Notes: generated by a model not told the origin, from the sequence alone. Shown: positions 8,301 to 15,821, numbered from the stretch's first letter. The stretch is DNA of 64,000 nucleotides from Mesorhizobium sp. LHD-90 (GCF_030929505.1 NZ_JAVFVV010000014.1:1-64000), one strand, 5' to 3'. Made by a program: numbers and translations.

Positions 8301-9806
8301 GGATCGGCCAATCTCGCTGAGACGCAAGCGTTCATGGATGACGACAAGGGCGTCCTGGTCTTTTCCGACGCCGGCGGCACTGGACGTTCCTACCACGCCG
8401 ATCTCGGGGCCCGGAACCAGAGGCTGCGCAAGCACTATCTGCTTGAGGCCGGCTGGCGTGCCGACAATGCCATCCAGGGTCTCGGACGAACCCACCGCAC
8501 CAACCAGGCGCAGCCGCCTTTGTTTCGTCCGATGGCTGCCAATGTGAAGGCGGGCAAGCGGTTCCTGTCGACCATTGCGCGGCGGCTCGACACGCTGGGC
8601 GCGATCACGCGCGGCCAGCGCCAGACCGGCGGGGCAGGGCTGTTCCGGTCCGAGGACAATCTCGAAAGCCCCTATGCTCGCGCGGCGCTGCGCCAATTCT
8701 ACTGGCTGCTGCACCAGGGTAAGATCGACGGCTGCTCTCTCACGACGTTCGAGACCGTCACCGGTCTGTCGCTCACCACCGACGAAGGCGGGTTGCGCGA
8801 CGAGCTGCCGCCGATCACGACCTGGTTGAACCGCCTGCTGGCGCTGCGCATCGAAATCCAGAACCTGCTGTTCGAGGTGTTCGAGCAGCTGATGACGGCG
8901 AAGGTCGAGGGCGCCATTGCCGCCGGCACTTATGACAGGGGCCTGGAGACGATCACGGCCGAGAGCATCGTCGTCACCGACCGGCGCACCGTCTACACGC
9001 ATCCGGTCTCGGGCGCGCAGTCGCATGTGCTGACCGTCGCGCGCAAGGATCGCATCCGGCCGCTCGGCCTGGCCGACGCGCTGGCCATCGCCCGCGCGGA
9101 ACCGCAATCGATCCTGCTGGTCAACACGCGGTCGAGCCGCGTGGCGATACAGCTTCCGACGGCGAGCCTCATGCTCGACGACGGCGCGATAGAGCATCGC
9201 GTGCGCTTGCTGCGACCGACTGACGAGGTGCGCTTCGGTCTCGACGCCCTCGCCGAAACCCACTGGCAGCCGGTCGACCGAAAGCTGTTCTGCGAACTGT
9301 GGCAGGCGGAAGTCGCCGCGGTCCCGGAGTTCACCACCAGCACCTTCCACATCGTCACGGGACTGCTGTTACCAATCTGGCGGCGGCTGCCGGATCACGA
9401 CTGCCAAGTCTACCGCATCCAGACCGATGCCGGTGAACGCATCATTGGCCGCCACATTGCGCCGACGCTGGTCGCGACCATGTTGCGCAATCTCGGGATC
9501 GACAATGTGCCGACGCTCGCGCCGGAGGAGGCATGGACCGGGCTGATCGAAGGTAGGATCGGCTTGCAGCTTGCCGACGGCCTGGTCCTGCGCCGCAGCC
9601 GCGTCATGAACGACTATCGCGTCGAACTGATCGGCTTCACCGATGCGATGGTGCCGCGGCTGAAGGCGCTGAGCCTGATTGCGGAAATCATCTCCTGGAA
9701 GCTCAGGCTGTTCATCCCGACGGGCGCCGGCGGCTCCGCCATCCTCGCCTCGCTCCTCGACCGCCATACGCTTGTCGGCGTCACCGACCGGACGGTCGCG
9801 GCCTAA
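5310..9806 (+). CDS. Giant methyltransferase-helicase (strawberry-notch-like, DarB-like layout)
   Basis: A 1498-residue fusion. Residues ~150-230 carry a class I SAM methyltransferase with motif I EPSAGTG (~155) and an N6-adenine-type catalytic motif NPPF (~220). After a Pro/Ala-rich linker (~370-420) comes a superfamily 2 helicase: an altered Walker A GDGTGCGKGRQ (~533), DEAH in VMVFDEAHAM (~655), a VSATG motif III and, in the C-terminal half, GTGRSYHADLGARNQR and GLGRTHRTNQAQ, as in strawberry-notch proteins. The ATG at 5310 follows AAGGA; a 23-residue upstream extension looks non-coding. Methyltransferase-helicase fusions on mobile DNA include phage P1 DarB, which protects incoming DNA from restriction. 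A similar anti-restriction role is an inference. Toprim and SLOG genes follow in the same direction. Confidence 0.88.
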   Translation: MNMVTTSSAVARTAAPLANPTPDAIDPAQAIHQAAIQLLPFLEQGNAITKSALRIAMTDSFGGTDAQGFWVWKDAYEALEAAQILFLRRFGPAILSRSASPQATLAMMKRIADLVPTHTRRSDESQAMQQLSTPLPLAFVTAHAAAIASADLVLEPSAGTGLLAVHAEMARASLALNELAATRADLLGLLFSRSPVSRHDAAHIDDHLDPTIEPSVVLMNPPFTVGAFVDGHVADAAWRHLSSAFARLRSGGRLVAITGTGLSSENPKWRPAFERLQQQGRVVFTAAIDGRVYARHGTTAETRLTVIDKIPAADPPRFVASSGKALDVETLLAWISDLPPRTPGGFPDSIGDLSNGILRNAPMQMAARSGPKAAPTAAAASAAKTVRPTRPVTRAKPTGPVVSGTTPAVPLDYEHSDWMPEEGGYLTDTIYEPYALQSIQIPRANPHPTPLVQSAAMAAVAPPKPSYRPLLPDAIIDEGMLSDAQIESVIYAGEAHSGHLSGAWTVDETCDVVSAAPEGAANTVRFRRGWFLGDGTGCGKGRQVAGIILDNWLQGRRRAIWISKSDKLLEDAQRDWAALGQERLLVQPLSRYRQGTPIRLAEGILFTTYATLRSQERDGKKSRLAQILDWVGQEARRAEGPTGTKKPFDGVMVFDEAHAMANAAGGKGERGDVAPSQQGRAGLRLQHALPDARVVYVSATGATAVENLAYAQRLGIWGSEDFPFANRAEFVAAIEDGGVAAMEVLARDLKSLGLYMSRSLSYDGVEYDLLEHALTEEQIRIYNSYADAFQVIHNNLTAALEATNITSESGTLNRNAKAAARSAFESTKQRFFSHLITSMMTPTLIGAIEQDGADGHSAVVQIVSTGEALMERRLTEIPTEEWSDLHVDVTPREYVGGYLMHSFPTQLFEEYSDAEGNVYSRPVHDEDGNPVQCREAVRRRDEMIERLASLPPVGGALDQILHHFGTDVVAEVTGRSRRIVKKTGRDGIARLAVENRPGSANLAETQAFMDDDKGVLVFSDAGGTGRSYHADLGARNQRLRKHYLLEAGWRADNAIQGLGRTHRTNQAQPPLFRPMAANVKAGKRFLSTIARRLDTLGAITRGQRQTGGAGLFRSEDNLESPYARAALRQFYWLLHQGKIDGCSLTTFETVTGLSLTTDEGGLRDELPPITTWLNRLLALRIEIQNLLFEVFEQLMTAKVEGAIAAGTYDRGLETITAESIVVTDRRTVYTHPVSGAQSHVLTVARKDRIRPLGLADALAIARAEPQSILLVNTRSSRVAIQLPTASLMLDDGAIEHRVRLLRPTDEVRFGLDALAETHWQPVDRKLFCELWQAEVAAVPEFTTSTFHIVTGLLLPIWRRLPDHDCQVYRIQTDAGERIIGRHIAPTLVATMLRNLGIDNVPTLAPEEAWTGLIEGRIGLQLADGLVLRRSRVMNDYRVELIGFTDAMVPRLKALSLIAEIISWKLRLFIPTGAGGSAILASLLDRHTLVGVTDRTVAA

Positions 9807-9818
9807 GGGGAGGCGATC

Positions 9819-10856
9819 ATGACTAGCTCGGCCTCCGAGCTGGCGCGCCGCCTTGGCGAGGATGCCGAGGCGGTGTGCCGCGAGTATCTGTCCAATGGCC
9901 ATCGCTCCGGCAATCACTGGATCGTCGGCGATGTCCGCAACGCGCGCGGCCGCTCCATGCATGTGCGGCTGAGGGCCAATGCCAAGGGGCCTGCAGGGAA
10001 GTGGGTTGACGAGGCGAGCACCGAATTTGGCGATTTGCTCGATGTCATCCGCGAAAGCTGCGGCCTCGTTGAGTTCCGCGACGTCGCGGATGAAGCGCGT
10101 CGCTTCCTCGCGATGCCGCGACCGCAGGACCTCGGCGCGCAACGCCAGCCTGCTGCGGCACGCGGCTCGCCTGACGCCGCGCGTCGCCTGTTTGCCATGT
10201 CGCAGCCGATCGCGGGCACGCTGGCCGAACGCTATCTTGCCGGTCGCGGAATCCTGCGGGCCGCGCGCGAGCGCGCCCTGCGCTTCCATCCCAGCTGCTA
10301 CTACCGAGATCTCGTGACGGGCGAGACCCAGACGCTGCCCGCCCTGATCGCCGCTGTCACCGGCCTCGATGGACGCATCACCGGGCTGCAACGCACCTGG
10401 CTGGACCCGACAGGCACCGGCAAGGCCCAACTCGTCGATCCGCGCCGGTCGCTCGGCCACCTGCTGGGCAATGGCATCTGGCTCGGCCTCGAGCCCTGCG
10501 CTCCGGTCCCGGTCATGGCCGCCGGCGAAGGTTTTGAGACGATGGCCTCGCTCTGCACGGTGATGCCGGCGCTGCCGGTCGCCGCCGCCACCTCGGCCAA
10601 TCACCTCGCCGGCCTGATCTTACCGCCCGGCTGCCAGCGCCTCTATATCGCGGCCGACGCGGACGCCGCCGGCCGGCATGGCATCGAGCGGCTCAGCCAG
10701 CGCGCCGGCGAGGCCGGAATCCTCGCTCTGGCGCTGTGGCCGCAGCTTGGCGACTTCAACGACGATCTGCGCCATCTCGGACCGCTCCGTCTCGCAGCAT
10801 GGCTCAGCGATCAGCTCGCCCCGGAAGATGCCCGTCTCGTCCTGTCGCCCGGATAA
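9819..10856 (+). CDS. Toprim-domain (primase-like) protein
   Basis: A 345-residue protein whose C-terminal half has the Toprim signature: the glutamate motif in AAGEGFET (Glu237) and the paired acidic motif in YIAADADAAG (Asp280, Asp282), which bind Mg2+ in primases and topoisomerases. The N-terminal part (SNGHRSGNHWIVGDVRNARG) resembles the plasmid-primase-associated domain that precedes Toprim in many rhizobial plasmid proteins. No zinc-finger cysteines and no helicase are visible, so it may be a non-priming DNA-binding protein or a priming accessory. It starts 12 bases after the helicase gene and is probably co-transcribed with it. Confidence 0.85.
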   Translation: MTSSASELARRLGEDAEAVCREYLSNGHRSGNHWIVGDVRNARGRSMHVRLRANAKGPAGKWVDEASTEFGDLLDVIRESCGLVEFRDVADEARRFLAMPRPQDLGAQRQPAAARGSPDAARRLFAMSQPIAGTLAERYLAGRGILRAARERALRFHPSCYYRDLVTGETQTLPALIAAVTGLDGRITGLQRTWLDPTGTGKAQLVDPRRSLGHLLGNGIWLGLEPCAPVPVMAAGEGFETMASLCTVMPALPVAAATSANHLAGLILPPGCQRLYIAADADAAGRHGIERLSQRAGEAGILALALWPQLGDFNDDLRHLGPLRLAAWLSDQLAPEDARLVLSPG

Positions 10857-11101
10857 CCGGCTCGGGCCGGCAGGCGGGCAGGGGCGGTGTCAGCGGAAGC
10901 CTCGCAGGCATGGCGGAGGTCCATCGGTGAGGCCGCGCCCGCGGCCTGCCGAGAGGCGACCCCTGCCACCCCCCGGTCACGGCCGCAACGGCTGCGCCGT
11001 CCTCCGCTTCGCTCCGGCCTTCGGTGCGGCCGCGCCCGGGGCGCGGCCGGGTTTCGCTGTCAGGCCGCGATGGGCGCGGCAACAACCGACGGAGACACGC
11101 C

Positions 11102-12043
11102 ATGACCTACGAGCTTCCCTTCGACGACGTCTACGAGCCCTACCACGCCTCCTCGCCGACCGATCGCGTCATCCTCGAACTGCAGATGTACGGCCACCGT
11201 CCGCATCAGGACGAGCCCGATCCCCGTCCACTGCCCGACGACGAGGTGATCCGGGCTGGCCTCGCCGGGATCGTCGAGACCTTCGCCGGCATGCTCGGCG
11301 ACACCAGGCTCGAACCCGACCTCGACGATCTGCTCTGGTCTTTCACTAACGTCTTCCACCGCGCCGCCGAGCGCGTGGCCCGCAGCCTCGACCGCAACGA
11401 GGAGGCCCAGCGCTCGAGTCAGAACGAGCAGGACGGCTCGGAGGTGAAATCCGTCGAACTGGAACGGCTCACGGCCGAGGGCATCACCTATATCGAGCGT
11501 CGCAATGTCCTCGAAATCATGCGCGACGAGGCCGCCGACCTCTACGAGGCCGAAACCGGCTCGGCATGGCGGCCGCGCACCGGCTCCAAGGTCTCCCATC
11601 AGTCGATGACAGCCGCGGTGATCGACTCCCGCGACTTCCTCGCCGCGCGCCGCCGCGCCGAGACCGAGGTTCTGGTCCCCGCCGGCACCAAGATCGCCTT
11701 CGCCGGCGGTCTCGACTGCAATGAATACGATCGGATCTGGGACGCGCTCGACAAGGCCCGCGAGAAGCACCCCGACATGGTGCTGCTGCACGGCGGCAGC
11801 CCGCGCGGGGCCGAGCGTATCGCCGCCTGCTGGGCCGAAAGCCGCAAGGTCACGCAGATCGCCTTCAAGCCCGACTGGACCCGGCACGCCAAAGCGGCCC
11901 CGTTCCGCCGCAACGACCAGCTCCTGTCGGTCATGCCCTACGGACTGATTGTCTTCCCCGGCTCCGGCATTACCGAGAATCTCGCCGACAAGGCCCGCCG
12001 CCTCGGTATCCCCGTCTGGCGATTCACGGAGGGTGGCGCGTGA
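11102..12043 (+). CDS. DUF2493 (YspA-type SLOG) protein
   Basis: A 313-residue protein. The C-terminal third is the SLOG/Rossmann DUF2493 domain: KIAFAGGLDCNEYDRIWDAL, VLLHGGSPRGAERIAACWAE and LIVFPGSGITENLADKARR, the family's nucleotide-binding GG and GS/PRGA elements. The N-terminal ~190 residues are a helical, acidic extension. SLOG proteins bind or process nucleotide-derived ligands, and some work in immune signalling; the ligand here is unknown. The ATG at 11102 is preferred over an upstream in-frame start at 11024, which lies in repetitive GC-rich leader sequence. A second SLOG-like gene follows at 12353. Confidence 0.85.
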   Translation: MTYELPFDDVYEPYHASSPTDRVILELQMYGHRPHQDEPDPRPLPDDEVIRAGLAGIVETFAGMLGDTRLEPDLDDLLWSFTNVFHRAAERVARSLDRNEEAQRSSQNEQDGSEVKSVELERLTAEGITYIERRNVLEIMRDEAADLYEAETGSAWRPRTGSKVSHQSMTAAVIDSRDFLAARRRAETEVLVPAGTKIAFAGGLDCNEYDRIWDALDKAREKHPDMVLLHGGSPRGAERIAACWAESRKVTQIAFKPDWTRHAKAAPFRRNDQLLSVMPYGLIVFPGSGITENLADKARRLGIPVWRFTEGGA

Positions 12044-12073
12044 GCGCCCCCTTCCTTCTACAACGTCGAAGGA

Positions 12074-12095
12074 CCGACCGTCCACGGTCGGGCTC
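12074..12095 (+). terminator. Terminator-like hairpin after the DUF2493 gene
   Basis: A perfect 7-bp stem (CCGACCG at 12074-12080, CGGTCGG at 12085-12091) with TCCA loop, followed only by GCTCTTCG, so termination may be weak. Confidence 0.5.
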
Positions 12096-12204
12096 TTCGT
12101 GTGCTCACACCCGTTCCGACCTGCCGAATTCAGCGCGGCGGCCAGGCTGTAGGTGCGCCAGTTGCGCGCGGGGCTCAATTCTTCTTCGATCCGGTCGGCG
12201 CGCG

Positions 12205-12295
12205 CCGGCTTGCGGCCGGCTGGGCTCTACTCGCGGCGTACCGCCGCTCCCCGAGCCGGCTACGCCGTCTCGGCCTTCGGTGACGATCCCTCGCG
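12205..12295 (+). repeat. Dispersed intergenic repeat, copy 1
   Basis: About 90 bases match 14811-14904 with only scattered differences and one or two small gaps; the stretch GGGCTCTACTCGCGGCGT is identical. Both copies lie in non-coding gaps before a plus-strand gene. No terminal inverted repeats or target duplications are evident. Confidence 0.8.
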
Positions 12296-12352
12296 CAAGA
12301 GGGAGAGGAGAGCCGGACCGGGGCGGTTGATTGGAGAGAAAGGAAAGCGACC

Positions 12353-12886
12353 ATGGCGATGATATTCCTTGGCGGTTCGCGCGACATCTTCGAACTGCCC
12401 GTCCCTGCAATCGAGCGGATCGGTGCGATCGTGGCGGCCGAGCACGGTGTGCTGATCGGCGACGCGCCGGGAGCCGATGCCGAGATGCAGGGCCTGCTCG
12501 CAGGCTACAATTACGAACATGTCGGCGTCTTCCATGCCCGGAACGAACCACGCAACAATCTCGGCGATTGGGCCGCCTATCACGTTCCACCGCCGGATGG
12601 GGCACAAGGCTTTGGCGCGCACGCCGGGAAGGACCGTGAGATGGCCCGTCGCGCCGACTTCGGCCTGATGGTCTGGGACGGGGCATCGCCGGGCACCTGC
12701 CTCAACGTGCTGCGCCTATCTGTGATCGGCAGCCCTTGCGTCGTCTATGATACGATGCGCGGCACGGTGGCAACCGTCCACAACACCGGGGACTGGCGCG
12801 CCATGCTGCACCATGCCGGCCATGAGGTTCGACGCGGCGTCGAAGCCCGCATGAGGGCGGACGAACGCCTCGCGATGGAAGCCTGA
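12353..12886 (+). CDS. SLOG-like Rossmann protein (second copy type)
   Basis: A 177-residue protein with N-terminal MIFLGGSRDI, then LIGDAPGADAEMQ and DREMARRADFGLMVWDG, ASPGTCLNVLRL. This arrangement (GG motif, GD.PGAD motif, an acidic-aromatic strand, then SPGT) is that of SLOG or nucleoside-deoxyribosyltransferase-like folds. It differs clearly from the DUF2493 protein just upstream and looks like a stand-alone domain. The first ATG follows AAAGGAAAG. Substrate unknown. A XRE-type regulator and a WGR protein are nearby, but no effector partner is obvious. Confidence 0.7.
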   Translation: MAMIFLGGSRDIFELPVPAIERIGAIVAAEHGVLIGDAPGADAEMQGLLAGYNYEHVGVFHARNEPRNNLGDWAAYHVPPPDGAQGFGAHAGKDREMARRADFGLMVWDGASPGTCLNVLRLSVIGSPCVVYDTMRGTVATVHNTGDWRAMLHHAGHEVRRGVEARMRADERLAMEA

Positions 12887-13444
12887 TCGTGGCAAGCCAC
12901 CTTGAGCGGTTTGCGACCGGGCGGCGAACGCAGCCCGCCCTTGTCCGGCCGAAGGCCACCTCGCGCCTGTGCCGGGCAGCGGCGATCGTTCGCTGGCTCC
13001 TTCTGAAGCCCACCCCTTGCAAACCCGACCGTTGCGGCCCATCGGCAATCCTCAGTGACATCCTTGCTTGTCCGTCGACCCGAGGGGCAGGGCGGTTGCG
13101 GGTGAGGCAGCGCGTTCCCGGCTGCCGCGCTTGATCCGGGGGGGCACCCACTGGTGCTGGGTCAGAGCGTCACCTGCCGGACGCGAGCGCGAAACCGGAC
13201 GCATGACGGAGGACACGGGTGCAGCAGGGGACCTCCGGGGCCTGTCGGTCGGGTTCGGGAGGGCGACGCAGAGGCAGATCCGCAGGCGGGGCAAACGTAT
13301 ACCCGCGGCCGCCGCGCCGAGCGTTGGGGATCTGCGATGGTGGCCGGAGGCATCGCCTGCGCTCACATCCGGACCATTCCCGTGGTTATGTCGCCTTTGT
13401 AGTGGACCGCCTGCTTTTGCGGTCAACCCCCGTTGGGGGTACGC
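12887..13444. other. Long gap without a convincing gene
   Basis: Open frames here give Arg/Pro/Ser-rich translations with no ribosome binding site. The only clear signal is a small hairpin, ACCCCC-GTT-GGGGGT at 13426-13440, just before the long inverted repeat. Confidence 0.55.
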
Positions 13445-13577
13445 TCGACAAAAATTCAGGAAAATTCGATTTTGGTTTTTGGTTGCGGGCCAGGCACTTT
13501 CCTTCCCGCAAGCGGGGCCCTTGAAAGTGCGGCCCGCTGTCTGCGGCAAATAGAATTTTCCGGAATTTGTGCCGAGT
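13445..13577. repeat. Long nested inverted repeat of about 130 bases
   Basis: Three nested pairings share one centre. The outer AT-rich arms (13445-13474 with 13548-13577) match at about 26 of 30 positions and include GGAAAATTC on one side and GAATTTTCC on the other. The middle arms pair GCGGGCC (13485-13491) with GGCCCGC (13531-13537), and GCACTTTC (13494-13501) with GAAAGTGC (13523-13530). The inner hairpin is CCCGC-AA-GCGGG (13505-13516). The AT content of the arms is unlike the surrounding DNA. It lies 72 bases before the DUF736 gene and has no U-run of a normal terminator. Confidence 0.85.
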
Positions 13578-13610
13578 GACCGCAGCAGGACGGCCCCCTC
13601 CTTTGGCGCC

Positions 13611-13628
13611 ATCGGGAATGGTCCCGAT
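13611..13628 (+). promoter_or_regulatory. Hairpin in the DUF736 leader
   Basis: A perfect 7-bp stem (ATCGGGA, TCCCGAT) with a 4-base loop ends eight bases before the AAGGAG ribosome binding site. It could affect translation of the gene at 13649. Confidence 0.5.
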
Positions 13629-13648
13629 GCAACCGAAGGAGAAGTACC

Positions 13649-13972
13649 ATGGCCACCACGATCGCAAACCTCACCGCCAAGGCCGACGGCTCGATGGAAG
13701 GCGTGTTCGCCACGCTGCGGGTCAACGCCCCGATCACCCTTATCCCCAACAGCAACAAGTCCCGCGAGGACGCCCCTGACTACCGCATCGTCAACAAGCG
13801 CACGGGCTTCGAAATCGGAGCCGGCTGGAACCGCATCTCCCAGCGTTCGGGCGAGGAATACCTCTCGGTCAAGCTCGAGGCCCCCGAGATCGGCGTGATC
13901 TTCGGCAACCTCGCTCCCGCCCCGGGCGGCGACGAGAACAAGAAGGTGATCCTGTGGAACAACCCGCAGTGA
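13649..13972 (+). CDS. DUF736-family protein
   Basis: A 107-residue protein of a family found almost entirely on alphaproteobacterial plasmids and integrative elements. Family features seen are the opening IANLTAKADGSMEGVFATL, the PDYRIVNKRTGFEIGAGW core and the SVKLEAPE...FGNLAP tail. It is predicted to be a small all-beta protein; no biochemical function is established. AAGGAG precedes the ATG at proper distance and a strong terminator follows, so it forms a single-gene unit. The leader carries a small hairpin and, further up, the long inverted repeat. Confidence 0.88.
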   Translation: MATTIANLTAKADGSMEGVFATLRVNAPITLIPNSNKSREDAPDYRIVNKRTGFEIGAGWNRISQRSGEEYLSVKLEAPEIGVIFGNLAPAPGGDENKKVILWNNPQ

Positions 13973-13980
13973 ACCGCAGC

Positions 13981-14012
13981 GAGCCGGCCCCGCAAGGGGT
14001 CGGCTCTCTTTC
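13981..14012 (+). terminator. Rho-independent terminator after DUF736
   Basis: An 11-bp stem with one G-T pair (GAGCCGGCCCC at 13981-13991, GGGGTCGGCTC at 13996-14006), GCAA loop, then TCTTTCGTT. Confidence 0.85.
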
Positions 14013-14038
14013 GTTCGACACACGATCAGGAGGCTTCC

Positions 14039-14365
14039 ATGAGCCGCTACACCATCACCGTCACCAGTGACGGCCGCTCCGATCCCGACGCCGTCATCGG
14101 CTACGATCCGCCGCTGCGCACCTTCTTCCTCCAAGCATTCGCCGACGAGAGCGGTGACGATCTCGCTCTGTGGCTCGGCACCAGCGACCGCGAATACGAA
14201 AGGGTCGATGCTCTGCACGCGGCGGTGCGGGCGAGAGGTTTCGGCTTCGAGCCGCTTCCCGAGGACGTCGCAGAACAACTCGCCGACGACCTTGCAAGGG
14301 AGGCTGATCGGCCGCCGCATGACGGTCCGCTCGCCGCTTTGCTGCGACATCTTCAGTCGGAGTAG
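14039..14365 (+). CDS. Hypothetical protein, 108 aa
   Basis: Not recognised by name. The protein starts MSRYTITVTSDG, has a likely beta strand followed by GYDPPLRTFFLQAF and an acidic, helical C-terminal half (DVAEQLADDLARE). The ATG has AGGAGG about six bases upstream. It lies between two strong terminators, so it is its own unit. Small proteins of this kind beside DUF736 are common on rhizobial plasmids; no function is known to me. Confidence 0.75.
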   Translation: MSRYTITVTSDGRSDPDAVIGYDPPLRTFFLQAFADESGDDLALWLGTSDREYERVDALHAAVRARGFGFEPLPEDVAEQLADDLAREADRPPHDGPLAALLRHLQSE

Positions 14366-14380
14366 TCGCTTCAACCGAAA

Positions 14381-14420
14381 GGCCCGCGCCGGACGACGAT
14401 CCGGCGCGGGCCTTTTCTTT
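14381..14420 (+). terminator. Strong rho-independent terminator
   Basis: A perfect 13-bp stem (GGCCCGCGCCGGA at 14381-14393, TCCGGCGCGGGCC at 14400-14412) is followed by TTTTCTTTT. It may also serve the convergent WGR gene. Confidence 0.92.
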
Positions 14421-14449
14421 TGCCGGCCCTGACCGCACCCTCAAGGTCA

Positions 14450-14698
14450 TCAAACCCCGTACACGTCACGATAGCCGCGTTGCCGCTTCACGCGCGAGAG
14501 TGCCTCGCGCGCCGCAGTGGCTTCCTCCACTCTTTCGTAAAGGTCGATGCGGATGCGGCCAGGCCTGCCGATCCGTCCCCATTCGCGCACCAGGCAGATG
14601 TCGCCGAACAGGCTCGGCGTCGACGACATGCGATAGAACCGCGCCATGTTGCGTGCGGGGTCAATCCGATGGAGGTGGGTCACGTCTTCCGTTTCCAT
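14450..14698 (-). CDS. WGR-domain protein, 82 aa
   Basis: A stand-alone WGR domain: MARFYRMSSTPSLFGDICLV is followed by the defining REWGRIGRPGR and a helix ending ALSRVKRQRGYRD. WGR domains bind nucleic acid in PARP enzymes and in bacterial regulators; many rhizobial plasmids carry such single-domain copies. I chose the ATG at 14698 because family members begin shortly before the xxARNMARFY segment; an ATG at 14725 would add nine residues. No strong ribosome binding site is visible for either. It converges on the gene at 14039. Confidence 0.85.
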   Translation of the reverse strand: METEDVTHLHRIDPARNMARFYRMSSTPSLFGDICLVREWGRIGRPGRIRIDLYERVEEATAAREALSRVKRQRGYRDVYGV

Positions 14699-15224
14699 GC
14701 CGCGATGGTCGTGTCTCTGATGCATCCCGTCCAATGAGTTCCATGAATCGGTTCTGCGCGATCGATTCAGGATGTTGATGCATCGGTCGGGAGCGCGATA
14801 TCCGGGCGAGCCGGCCTGCGGCCGACCGGGCTCTACTCGCGGCGTGCCGCCGCTCACGGAGCCCGCTAACGCGGTCTCCGCCTCCGGTAACGATCCCTTT
14901 CGCGATGCGCCAGGGACCGGATCGACCGGCCCCCGATGCCACGAGAGGCAACCCCTCGCGCACTCCGCCGGCTGGTCGCCGGATATGGTCGCGTCCCCTG
15001 GCGGGGACGCGGGTCTATCTCTCTGACGTACCATTGTACTGGCCGCTCCCATCGCCTCAAGGACTGCGCGGCCCCTCCAATTTTCAGCCGTCGCCCAGAA
15101 GAAGGGCGCCGTCAGAAAATCGGTTCCTCCGCTTGCCGCCTCCGGCGGTCGCTTCGCGATCCTTGACCCGATGCTCGACTTGCCCGTCGCGGGCCTCCGT
15201 CATCAAGATGAAGGAGACCATGAC
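14699..15224. other. Intergenic region with repeat copy 2 and no convincing gene
   Basis: Open frames on both strands are low-complexity. The repeat copy at 14811-14904 and a GC-rich leader to the gene at 15225 are the only features I can support. Confidence 0.55.
14811..14904 (+). repeat. Dispersed intergenic repeat, copy 2
   Basis: Same orientation as copy 1 at 12205-12295, about 2.6 kb away. The two copies bracket the SLOG, DUF736, 108-aa and WGR genes. Confidence 0.8.
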
Positions 15225-15785
15225 ATGGCACACAACACTCTCATGTTCGTCGCGCAGCTCTCGGCTTTGCGCATTCTCGTTCTCGCCAACCGTCTCGGCT
15301 GTGACACCGATCTCGCGGGCACCGTCCATGACAAGCTCGCGGAAGTCCTCGCCGCGATGATCGAGGATCAGCGTAAGATCCTCGCCGCCGAGGGGGTGCT
15401 TGCCGAAGCGCGCAGGACATCGGATGAAGAGGACGCCTTCTTCGACCTGCACCACTACCGGACCGCCTACTTCGAAACATGGCTGCTCGAGCCGATCGCG
15501 CTTCTCGACGATTATCTGGTTGACGATCTCGGCCGTGAATATTTCGACTTCCGCACCGGAGAATGGCATCACCGAGACGGAGAGGTGCCGATCGCGGTGC
15601 CGGTTCCGACCGAAAAGCTCTGCGGTCTCGCCAAGATCATCGCTGAGATCGAAGATATCGGCGGCACAAAGTTCACCGTCGAGAACGTCTACTACAGCGA
15701 GGCGGAAGCCGAGGTCGCATGGTGGGAAAGCACGGGCAACGACCCGGATGTCTTCTTCGCAATGAAGGAGGACGGCCTCGGCTGA
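15225..15785 (+). CDS. Hypothetical acidic protein, 186 aa
   Basis: Not recognised. The ATG at 15225 has AAGGAG eight bases upstream; an in-frame start at 15171 lacks a site. The protein is helical in its first 100 residues (MFVAQLSALRILVLANRLG, LAEVLAAMIEDQRKIL) and strongly acidic after that, with aromatic-rich segments (LHHYRTAYFETWLLEPI). No signal peptide or membrane helix. It ends just before a stable hairpin and converges on the XRE regulator gene. Confidence 0.75.
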   Translation: MAHNTLMFVAQLSALRILVLANRLGCDTDLAGTVHDKLAEVLAAMIEDQRKILAAEGVLAEARRTSDEEDAFFDLHHYRTAYFETWLLEPIALLDDYLVDDLGREYFDFRTGEWHHRDGEVPIAVPVPTEKLCGLAKIIAEIEDIGGTKFTVENVYYSEAEAEVAWWESTGNDPDVFFAMKEDGLG

Positions 15786-15793
15786 AGGCCGGC

Positions 15794-15821
15794 GATCGAG
15801 GCGGTGCGAGCCGCCTCGATC
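15794..15821. terminator. Hairpin between convergent genes
   Basis: A perfect 11-bp stem (GATCGAGGCGG, CCGCCTCGATC) with a 6-base loop but no clear T-run, so terminator activity is likely but not certain. Confidence 0.55.

Larger units (their letters stand above)
12044..12352. other. Intergenic region with a terminator-like hairpin and a dispersed repeat
   Basis: No convincing gene. It holds the hairpin at 12074-12091 and copy 1 of the dispersed repeat at 12205-12295, then a GGAAAG-type ribosome binding site for the next gene. Confidence 0.6.

Noticed and set aside
8235-10604. Long minus-strand frames opposite the helicase and Toprim genes
   Set aside because: Both plus-strand proteins have recognised motifs across these coordinates.
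11060-12178. 372-codon minus-strand frame opposite the DUF2493 gene
   Set aside because: The plus strand has a clear SLOG domain; the antisense has no recognisable domain.
12889-13134. 81-codon frame directly after the second SLOG gene
   Set aside because: GTG start, no ribosome site, Arg/Pro/Cys-rich composition; it looks like non-coding GC-rich DNA.
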